From NCBI GenBank assembly GCA_031732875.1, contig JAVMKL010000085.1, positions 1 to 6,147 of the forward strand: a stretch of DNA of 6,147 nt. Reading direction: 5' to 3'. Shown one piece after another: positions 1 to 4,595 of this stretch (its first letter is position 1; each line of letters starts with the position of its first letter). The notes under the pieces are model-generated. The model ran no database searches. It had not been told where the DNA came from and was given only the letters and a program-made list of their open reading frames with translations. A program made the translations under genes and the position numbers. This DNA comes from JAVMKJ01 sp031732875 (GTDB lineage Bacteria > Pseudomonadota > Gammaproteobacteria > Competibacterales > Competibacteraceae).

Positions 1-183
1 AGAGCAGACTTTTTCATGGCTAAACTCCTAGGTTTGTGTTGTATGTACACAACAAAAGGGCGTTCACAAATCATTGAGGAGATTTATACGCATTCTGAAG
101 CGCAAATGCAACTGATATTTTCAAAAAAAACACAAAATATTACGGTTGTAGTCAAAAAAACAACACTCTTGTATTATTGCAAC
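1..183. other. AT-rich intergenic tract, no convincing gene
   Basis: Hand count gives about 34% G+C over positions 1-180, against a clearly GC-rich composition in the rest of the window. The only open frame (16-198) has low-complexity lysine- and threonine-rich content, lacks a clear ribosome binding site, and runs through the terminator stem, so I do not call it a gene. The tract holds poly-A runs (123-130, 154-160) and two GTTGT...ACAAC inverted repeats: TGTTGT at 37-42 with ACAACA at 49-54, and GTTGT at 145-149 with ACAAC at 160-164. It may be a regulatory region for a gene beyond the left edge, or sequence acquired next to the tRNA 3' end. The sequence alone does not decide between these. 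Confidence 0.5.
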
Positions 184-214
184 AAAAAACCCACCTGACG
201 TCCGAGGTGGGTTT
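184..214 (-). terminator. Rho-independent terminator after tRNA-Gln
   Basis: Read on the minus strand, a perfect 7-bp stem CCCACCT/AGGTGGG (plus-strand arms 190-196 and 205-211) closes an 8-nt loop and is followed directly by a run of six T (184-189). AAA/TTT pairing can extend the stem outward by three base pairs. It lies six nucleotides beyond the CCA end of the tRNA, which is where the transcript from rplM through the tRNA would be expected to stop. Confidence 0.9.
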
Positions 215-219
215 GCAAT

Positions 220-293
220 TGGCTGGGGGACTAGGATTCGAACCTAGGTTGGCGGAGTCAGAGTCCGCAGTCCTGCCGCTAGACGATCCCCCA
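220..293 (-). tRNA. tRNA-Gln (anticodon CUG)
   Basis: The minus strand folds into a complete cloverleaf of 74 nt including an encoded CCA (220-222). The acceptor stem is TGGGGGA/TCCCCCA (287-293 with 224-230). The anticodon stem is GCGGA/TCCGC (264-268 with 252-256) and its loop CTCTGAC places CUG at 259-261, which reads the glutamine codon CAG. The T arm is CTAGG-TTCGAAT-CCTAG. The U1-A72 pair with G73 discriminator and the TGGGG start match bacterial tRNA-Gln. The 5' end is only 15 nt past the rpsI stop codon, so it is probably co-transcribed with rplM-rpsI and released by RNase P. A terminator follows closely on the 3' side. Confidence 0.96.
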
Positions 294-308
294 AAAACCC
301 TTAAATGT

Positions 309-701
309 TTAACGCTTGGAATACTGAGTGGCGCGCCGGGCCTTGCGCAGGCCCACTTTTTTGCGCTCCACCTCGCGGGCGTCGCGGGTGACGAAGCCCG
401 CCTTGCGCAGGGAGGGGCGCAGGCTCTCGTCGTATTCGATCAGCGCGCGAGTGATGCCGTGGCGAATCGCGCCGGCCTGGCCGGTGATGCCGCCACCCTT
501 GACGGTCACGTAGATATCGAACCTCTCCTTGAGGTCGGCCACTTCCAGCGCCTGGTGCACGACCATGCAGGAGGTCTCGCGCCCGAAGTATTGGTCCAGG
601 GGCCGCTGGTTGACGATGATGTTGCCCGTGCCGGGCCGTAGAAACACACGCGCCGTGGCGGTCTTGCGCCGACCCGTGCCATAGTGTTGATTTTCGATCA
701 T
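309..701 (-). CDS. rpsI: 30S ribosomal protein S9 (uS9)
   Basis: S9 is a small-subunit head protein whose extended C-terminal tail reaches the P-site tRNA. The 130-residue product has the family's N-terminal ENQHYGTGRRKTA segment, the central KGGGITGQAGAIRHGITRAL motif, and the basic tail ending in SKR. That tail is the tRNA-contacting end in E. coli S9. I chose the ATG at 699-701 over an in-frame ATG at 714-716. It gives the same 130-residue length as E. coli S9 and has an AGG five nucleotides upstream, while the longer form adds five residues absent from the family. The gene follows rplM by 36 nt, the classic rplM-rpsI pair. Unusually, a tRNA-Gln gene comes 15 nt after its stop codon instead of another protein gene. 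Confidence 0.97.
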   Translation of the reverse strand: MIENQHYGTGRRKTATARVFLRPGTGNIIVNQRPLDQYFGRETSCMVVHQALEVADLKERFDIYVTVKGGGITGQAGAIRHGITRALIEYDESLRPSLRKAGFVTRDAREVERKKVGLRKARRATQYSKR

Positions 702-737
702 TCTTGCCTGTTCCATTCCCGTGAAAACGTCGGCCGG

Positions 738-1172
738 TTACAAATTCAGTTCCAGCGGCTGGGGTTGCTGGGCGGCGTGCTGGTGCTCGGAACCCGCGTA
801 GACCTTCAACTTGCGGAACATCGCCCGACCCAGCGGATTCTTGGGCAGCATGCCCTTGACGGCGATTTGGATGACGCGCTCCGGCGTCTGCCGCAACAGT
901 TTGTCCAGCGAGATGGATTTGATGTTGCCGACGTAACCGGTGGTTCGATAATAGAATTTGTCGGTGGTTTTGCGGCCGGTCGCTCGAATCTTGCCGGCGT
1001 TGACCACGATGATGTAGTCGCCGGTGTCGACGTGCGGAGTGTATTCAGGCTTGTGTTTGCCCCGCAGGCGGCGCGCGATTTCCGACGACAGCCGGCCCAG
1101 AACCTTGTCCGTGGCGTCGATCACGTACCAGTCGCGCTTGACCTCGGCCGGCTTGGCGCTGAAAGTTTTCAT
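738..1172 (-). CDS. rplM: 50S ribosomal protein L13 (uL13)
   Basis: L13 is an early-assembling large-subunit protein that binds 23S rRNA. The 144-residue product matches the family from its MKTFSAKP start, through RDWYVIDATDKVLGRLSSE and the GKHKPEYTPHVDTGDYI block, to PERVIQIAVKGMLPKNPLG and AMFRKLKVYAG near the C terminus. It is two residues longer than E. coli L13. The start codon has a GGAG nine nucleotides upstream. It is the first gene of the rplM-rpsI(-tRNA-Gln) unit, and a sigma70-like promoter lies about 45 bp upstream. In E. coli this operon is known to be autoregulated by L13 acting on the rplM leader. The short leader here (roughly 38 nt) shows only weak pairing, so I cannot tell whether that control is kept. 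Confidence 0.97.
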   Translation of the reverse strand: MKTFSAKPAEVKRDWYVIDATDKVLGRLSSEIARRLRGKHKPEYTPHVDTGDYIIVVNAGKIRATGRKTTDKFYYRTTGYVGNIKSISLDKLLRQTPERVIQIAVKGMLPKNPLGRAMFRKLKVYAGSEHQHAAQQPQPLELNL

Positions 1173-1216
1173 TATGACGTGCTCCGAAAAGTCCGGGTCC
1201 GCTTGGAAAGTCGCAC

Positions 1217-1245
1217 ATCTTACCCAAGCAGTGTTTGCTTGACAA
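1217..1245 (-). promoter_or_regulatory. Sigma70-type promoter for rplM-rpsI-tRNA-Gln
   Basis: On the minus strand a -35 hexamer TTGTCA (1240-1245) is separated by exactly 17 bp from a -10 hexamer TAAGAT (1217-1222). This predicts transcription starting near 1210 and a leader of about 38 nt before the rplM ATG. The spacer contains a 6-bp inverted repeat, CAAGCA (1225-1230) and TGCTTG (1236-1241), whose right arm overlaps the -35. Assignment is by consensus match and position only. Confidence 0.65.
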
Positions 1246-1289
1246 GGCTTTGCCGGCGGATTCGAAACCGGAGGGGTACGCTCGATCCG

Positions 1290-1604
1290 CTAGATCCGCA
1301 ACCGTTCCACGGAGCGACCGTTGACCAAGTGTTCCTCGACGATCTCGTCCAAGTCAGCGCGGTCGACATAGGTATACCAGATTTCCTCGGGATAGATCAC
1401 GACGACCGGTCCTTCGGCGCAGCGGTCCAGGCAGCCGGCGGTGTTGATCCGGACCTTGTGGGGAATCGCCGGACCCAGTTCCTTGACGCGTCGTTTGACG
1501 TAATCGCGGGCATCCTGGGCGTTGTACTGCTGGCAGCATTGCGATCCGTCGTCCCGCAAGTTGGTGCAAAAAAACACATGATAGCGATAATAGGACACTT
1601 CCAT
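1290..1604 (-). CDS. Thioredoxin-like [2Fe-2S] ferredoxin
   Basis: This 104-residue protein fits the small thioredoxin-fold [2Fe-2S] ferredoxins, the family of Aquifex Fd4 and relatives of the NuoE cluster domain. Four cysteines can ligate the cluster: Cys13 in VFFCTN, Cys24 (or the adjacent Cys23) in SQCCQQ, and the Cys58/Cys62 pair in AGCLDRC. The C-x3-C spacing of the last pair and the following AEGPVVVIYPE strand are typical. No signal peptide is seen, so it should act as a cytoplasmic electron carrier. The partner is unknown. The start codon follows a good GGAGAGGA ribosome site. The gene is divergent from coq7 with 26 bp between start codons, so its promoter must lie inside coq7. A weak candidate there is TATAGT at 1644-1649 with TTGATG at 1669-1674, a long 19-bp spacer. 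It runs in the same direction as rplM, 117 bp upstream of it, but that operon has its own promoter. Confidence 0.88.
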   Translation of the reverse strand: MEVSYYRYHVFFCTNLRDDGSQCCQQYNAQDARDYVKRRVKELGPAIPHKVRINTAGCLDRCAEGPVVVIYPEEIWYTYVDRADLDEIVEEHLVNGRSVERLRI

Positions 1605-1630
1605 TCCTCTCCAGAGTTTAACTCGCGCAC

Positions 1631-2275
1631 ATGACCACCCGTTACTATACTCCCGTCGACGCCTTGCTCATCAAGCTGGATCAAGCGATCCGCACCCTTT
1701 TCGGCCAGCCGGCGACAACCGGCCGACCCAATCCGGCCGATGACGCGCCAGCCGTCGAATTGCGGCCCGACGAACGGCAACTGGCGGCGCGGCTGATGCG
1801 AGTCAATCATACCGGTGAAGTCTGTGCCCAGGCGTTGTATCAGGGTCAGGCACTGACGGCGCGGCTGGATGCGGTACGCGATCGCATGGAACGGGCCGCC
1901 GTCGAGGAGAACGACCATCTGGCCTGGTGCGAGGCGCGGTTGAAGGAACTGGACGGCCATGCCAGCGTGTTGAATCCACTGTTTTACGCGGGCTCCTTCG
2001 CCATCGGCGCGCTGGCCGGCAAGGTGGGAGATCGCTGGAGCCTGGGCTTCGTGGCGGAGACCGAGCATCAAGTAGTCGAACACCTGAATTCCCATCTGAA
2101 CCGGTTGCCGGCCCATGACCCGCGGGACCGGGCGATCCTGGAACAAATGAAGGAAGACGAGGCCCGGCACGCCACCCACGCGCTGGCAGCCGGGGGGGCG
2201 CGGTTGCCCCTGCCGTTTCGCCTGCTGATGAAGGGTGCTTCCAAGGTGATGACCGGGACCAGCTACTGGGTTTGA
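1631..2275 (+). CDS. coq7: Demethoxyubiquinone hydroxylase (COQ7, di-iron)
   Basis: COQ7 hydroxylates the 2-polyprenyl-3-methyl-6-methoxy-benzoquinone intermediate, a late step of ubiquinone biosynthesis. Bacteria that have it generally use it in place of the flavoenzyme UbiF. The 214-residue product shows all six di-iron ligands in a ferritin-like four-helix core: Glu63 (in RVNHTGEVCAQALY), Glu93 and His96 (EENDH), Glu145 (ETEHQVVEHLNSH), and Glu177 and His180 (EDEARH). A hydrophobic stretch near residues 116-133 fits the membrane-associated helix expected for a quinone enzyme. The chosen ATG gives normal length but lacks a strong Shine-Dalgarno sequence. The gene is the only protein gene I call on the plus strand. 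It diverges from a [2Fe-2S] ferredoxin gene and converges on speD through a shared hairpin. Its promoter must overlap the ferredoxin 5' end, and I see only weak candidates such as GATAAT at 1586-1591. Confidence 0.95.
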   Translation: MTTRYYTPVDALLIKLDQAIRTLFGQPATTGRPNPADDAPAVELRPDERQLAARLMRVNHTGEVCAQALYQGQALTARLDAVRDRMERAAVEENDHLAWCEARLKELDGHASVLNPLFYAGSFAIGALAGKVGDRWSLGFVAETEHQVVEHLNSHLNRLPAHDPRDRAILEQMKEDEARHATHALAAGGARLPLPFRLLMKGASKVMTGTSYWV

Positions 2276-2333
2276 ATCCGCCCTTCGCGTCCCTCTCCCC
2301 TTGAGGGACAAGGGCGGGGGTGAGAGGCGGATT
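2275..2333. repeat. Nested inverted repeat between convergent coq7 and speD
   Basis: The 56-bp gap between the two stop codons is almost entirely inverted repeat. The outer arms AATCCGCC (2275-2282) and GGCGGATT (2326-2333) take in the last base of the coq7 stop and two bases of the speD stop. Inside, CGCCCTT (2279-2285) pairs with AAGGGCG (2310-2316), and GTCCCTC (2289-2295) pairs with GAGGGAC (2303-2309). Together these make a 14-bp hairpin with a 3-nt bulge. The outer and inner pairings compete for 2279-2282. There is no T-tract on either side, so this is not a classic terminator. It could still act as a bidirectional transcript-end structure or be a REP-like dispersed repeat. Confidence 0.7.
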
Positions 2334-3135
2334 AGATCCGCAAGCCCTTGTGCAGGTTCTCGCCGTAGAAGATCTCGGCCATTTCCCGCCGCACGCGCCG
2401 CTCGATTTCCGTCTGCTCGCGCGGCGGAACGTCCTGCTTGTCGGCGCTGAACAGGTAATTGTTCAGCTCGAAGTCCTTCAAGATCATCTTGGTGTGGAAG
2501 ATGTGCTCCTGATAGACGTTGACGTCGATCATCTGATACCGCTCCCGGGTGTCCCTCGAGAGGAAGTTCTGAATCGAGTTGATCTGATGGTCGATGAAAT
2601 GCTTCTTGCCGGTTATGTCGCGGGTGAAACCGCGCACTCGGTAATCGATGGCGACGATATCGGATTCGAAACTGTGAATCAGATAGTTGAGCGCCTTGAG
2701 CGGGGAAATGCGTCCGCAGGTCGAAACGTCGATGTCGGCCCGGAAAGTGCTGATACCGTTGTCGGGATGACTTTCCGGATAGGTGTGGACCGTGATGTGG
2801 CTTTTGTCCAGGTGGCAGACGACCGCATCCGGCAGCGGACCGGGCGATTCGGTGTTGGAGATGCGGTCCGACGCGATCGGTTCCTCGGAAATCAGCATGG
2901 TGACGCTGGCGCCCTTCGGCTCGTAGTCCTGCCGGGCGATGTTCAGGATGTTGGCGCCGATGATGCTGGACACATGGGTCAGGATCTGCGTCAGCCGCTC
3001 GGCGTTGTAGGCCTCGTCGATGTAGGCGATGTAGCGTTCCTGCTGTTCTGGCGTCGCCGCATAGCAGATGTCGTAGATGTTGAAGCTGAGCGTCTTGGTC
3101 AAGTTGTTGAAGCCCTGCAATCGCAGTCTGGGCAT
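2332..3135 (-). CDS. speD: S-adenosylmethionine decarboxylase proenzyme
   Basis: SpeD decarboxylates S-adenosylmethionine to supply the aminopropyl group for spermidine. It is made as a proenzyme that cleaves itself at a serine, and the serine becomes the pyruvoyl cofactor. The 267-residue product aligns with the E. coli-type (long) class. LRLQGFNNLTK opens it, and the cleavage site is HLDKSH at Lys111-Ser112, the same numbering as E. coli. Cys140 in VSTCG corresponds to the E. coli catalytic cysteine. HTYPESHPDNG and GFTRDITGKKHFIDH are also present. I chose the ATG at 3133-3135 because it matches the E. coli N terminus and numbering, although its ribosome site (AGG, 3-nt spacing) is poor. 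An in-frame GTG at 3148-3150 with GGAGG nine nucleotides upstream would add five residues. The gene has its own candidate promoter downstream of osmC and converges on coq7. Confidence 0.97.
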   Translation of the reverse strand: MPRLRLQGFNNLTKTLSFNIYDICYAATPEQQERYIAYIDEAYNAERLTQILTHVSSIIGANILNIARQDYEPKGASVTMLISEEPIASDRISNTESPGPLPDAVVCHLDKSHITVHTYPESHPDNGISTFRADIDVSTCGRISPLKALNYLIHSFESDIVAIDYRVRGFTRDITGKKHFIDHQINSIQNFLSRDTRERYQMIDVNVYQEHIFHTKMILKDFELNNYLFSADKQDVPPREQTEIERRVRREMAEIFYGENLHKGLRI

Positions 3136-3193
3136 CGACCTAGGAATCACCCCATCTACCCTCCCCGCAGGCGAATAAGCCAAACTCCGCCGA

Positions 3194-3243
3194 CGCGCGC
3201 CGGCGCTTCAATCCAGAAAGCGCGCGAGTATAGCAGGATTGAA
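3194..3243 (-). promoter_or_regulatory. speD promoter (extended -10) within a dyad
   Basis: On the minus strand TGC-TATACT (-10 at 3227-3232, TGC extension at 3233-3235) is a good extended -10, and no clear -35 is visible at 17 bp. Transcription would start near 3220, about 85 nt before the speD ATG. A perfect 8-bp inverted repeat, TTCAATCC (3207-3214) and GGATTGAA (3236-3243), brackets the -10 and start region with arm centres 29 bp apart. A second, 7-bp repeat, CGCGCGC/GCGCGCG (3194-3200 and 3220-3226), could form a hairpin at the 5' end of the transcript. These suggest regulated expression, but no specific regulator can be named. Confidence 0.5.
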
Positions 3244-3274
3244 TGGCGGGACCAGGAATATTGCGGTGATCCGT

Positions 3275-3691
3275 TCAGGCTTCGTGGATTTCGAAGGTAT
3301 GGGCGATCCGGGCGGTCTGGCCGAGCATGATCGAAGCCGAGCAGTACTTTTCCGACGACAGATGAATGGCGCGTTCGACGTGCCTGGCGCTCAGTTCCTT
3401 GCCGGTGAGGATGAAGTGGACATGGATGCGGGTGAAAACCTTGGGGTCGCTGGTGGCTCGCTCGGCTTCGAGTTGCACCTCGCAGCCCCGCAGATCCTGC
3501 CGGGCCTTGCGCAGGATGTTGACTACGTCGATCGCGGCGCAGCCGCCCATGCCCATCAGCAGCATTTCCATCGGCCGGGGCCCGAGGTTGTGACCGCCCA
3601 GTTCCGGTGGGCCGTCGATCACCAGCGCGTGGCCACTGGGGGATTGGGCCACATAGGTCATATCTTCCAGCCAGGTAACGCGGGTTTTCAT
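3275..3691 (-). CDS. OsmC/YhfA-like peroxiredoxin-family protein
   Basis: This 138-residue protein belongs to the OsmC/Ohr superfamily and resembles E. coli YhfA most closely. YhfA has the same opening pattern (xxRVxWxExxTF), PMEMxLMxxGGC and DLSxEKYCS blocks, and about the same length (134 residues). The two family cysteines are present: Cys51 in GMGGCAAIDVV and Cys117 in SSEKYCSA. Together they form the thiol pair of hydroperoxide-reducing members. Cys70 is an extra cysteine. OsmC and Ohr reduce organic peroxides, but the YhfA branch has no settled function, so I keep the call general. The frame stays open upstream to 3880, but homology begins at the ATG at 3689-3691, which has only a weak A-rich GAAAGA upstream. 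The gene sits between trpC and speD in the same direction. No clear promoter is visible in the 100-bp spacer. Confidence 0.9.
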   Translation of the reverse strand: MKTRVTWLEDMTYVAQSPSGHALVIDGPPELGGHNLGPRPMEMLLMGMGGCAAIDVVNILRKARQDLRGCEVQLEAERATSDPKVFTRIHVHFILTGKELSARHVERAIHLSSEKYCSASIMLGQTARIAHTFEIHEA

Positions 3692-3722
3692 CGTTATATA
3701 TCTTTCGGATGCAAGTGTTTCC

Positions 3723-3742
3723 CCCTCCTCGACCAAGGAGGG
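3723..3742. repeat. GC-rich hairpin between trpC and osmC
   Basis: A perfect 7-bp inverted repeat, CCCTCCT (3723-3729) and AGGAGGG (3736-3742), encloses a 6-nt loop in the 100-bp gap after trpC. Read in the direction of transcription, it is followed by GG and AAAC rather than a T-run, so it is not a standard intrinsic terminator. It may slow or partly terminate trp transcription, stabilise the trp mRNA 3' end, or be a degenerate dispersed repeat. The pyrimidine-arm/purine-arm layout resembles the repeat at 2275-2333, but the sequences are not identical. Confidence 0.5.
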
Positions 3743-3791
3743 ATGGCGTATGGCGCCGGGGTGGTTCGAACGTTTCGGTGGAGGCGATGGA

Positions 3792-4595
3792 TCATCGCAC
3801 TTCGAACAATTCGGCCAGTTTCGCGCCGGGATCGGCCGCCCGCATGAAAGCTTCGCCCACCAGGAAGGCATGGACGCCATGTGCGCGCATCAGCGCTACA
3901 TCCTCCTGGGTGTGAATCCCGCTTTCGGTAACGACGGTGCAATGATCGGGAATCATGGGCAGCAGTCTCAGGGTGGTCTCCAGGTGAGTCTCGAAACTGC
4001 GCAGATCGCGGTTGTTGATGCCGACGAGCGTGGCGCCGATGGCCAACGCCCGCTCCAGTTCCCGGGCGTCGTGGACCTCGACCAGCACATCCATTTTCAG
4101 TTTCTCCGCCAGTCGGGCCAGTTCCCCCAGCGCGGCATTCTCCAGCGCTGCGACGATCAGCAGGATGCAGTCGGCGCCGATCAGCCGGGCCTCATGGATC
4201 TGATAGGGATCGATGATGAAATCCTTGCGCAGCACCGGCAACTCACAGGCCGCCCGCGCTTCCTGTAAATAGTCCTCATGGCCCTGGAAGAAGTCGCGAT
4301 CGGTCAACACCGAGAGACCTGCTGCTCCGGCGGCAGCGTAGCTCCGGGCGATTTCAGCCGGTTCGAACGGGTCGCGCAACAGCCCCTTGCTGGGCGAGGC
4401 CCGCTTGATCTCAGCGATGACCGCCGCGCGGCCCTGGGTGATGGTCTGTTGCAGGCGGTTCAGGAACGGCCGGGGCGGCGGCAGGTCCTCGACCCGCCGG
4501 CTCAGCTCGTTCGGGCTCAGCCGCCAGCGGCGTTGGGCGACTTCCTCGGCCTTGCGGGCGAGAATTTTTTTCAGGATATCGGGCGAGCCGTTCAT
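3792..4595 (-). CDS. trpC: Indole-3-glycerol phosphate synthase
   Basis: TrpC closes the ring of carboxyphenylaminodeoxyribulose phosphate to give indole-3-glycerol phosphate, the fourth step from chorismate to tryptophan. The 267-residue product is a stand-alone (beta/alpha)8 barrel, not the TrpC-TrpF fusion of E. coli. Catalytic residues line up with the archaeal enzyme by spacing: Glu62 and Lys64 in AEIKRASPSKG, Lys124 in LRKDFI, Glu173 in LVEVHD, Asn194 in INNRDL, and Glu224-Ser225 in TESGI. The phosphate-binding GEAFM lies near the C terminus. The ATG overlaps the trpD stop in an ATGA junction (4592-4595). With no good ribosome site upstream, translation is probably coupled to trpD. A stand-alone trpF would be expected elsewhere in the genome. 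Confidence 0.97.
   Translation of the reverse strand: MNGSPDILKKILARKAEEVAQRRWRLSPNELSRRVEDLPPPRPFLNRLQQTITQGRAAVIAEIKRASPSKGLLRDPFEPAEIARSYAAAGAAGLSVLTDRDFFQGHEDYLQEARAACELPVLRKDFIIDPYQIHEARLIGADCILLIVAALENAALGELARLAEKLKMDVLVEVHDARELERALAIGATLVGINNRDLRSFETHLETTLRLLPMIPDHCTVVTESGIHTQEDVALMRAHGVHAFLVGEAFMRAADPGAKLAELFEVR

Noticed and set aside
16..198. Small plus-strand open frame of 60 codons in the AT-rich tract
   Set aside because: It has no clear ribosome site, is low-complexity, and ends within the stem of the opposite-strand terminator.
702..716. Five-residue extension of S9 from the ATG at 714-716
   Set aside because: The downstream ATG gives the E. coli length and has a better-spaced AGG; the upstream one has GGGA directly abutting the start.
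684..1634. Long plus-strand open frame of 316 codons
   Set aside because: It lies antisense to rplM and the ferredoxin gene, both of which have clear family matches. Its product has no recognisable motifs, and long antisense frames are common in GC-rich DNA.
1397..2311. Minus-strand open frame of 304 codons
   Set aside because: It is antisense to coq7 and shares the ferredoxin region in another frame. coq7 has all its di-iron ligands, so this frame is a shadow.
2320..3330. Plus-strand open frame of 336 codons
   Set aside because: It runs opposite speD, whose cleavage site and catalytic cysteine are intact. The product shows no family features.
3692..3880. 63-residue N-terminal extension of the OsmC-like protein
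   Set aside because: The extension would overlap trpC, is unlike any OsmC N terminus, and homology to YhfA starts exactly at the ATG at 3689-3691.
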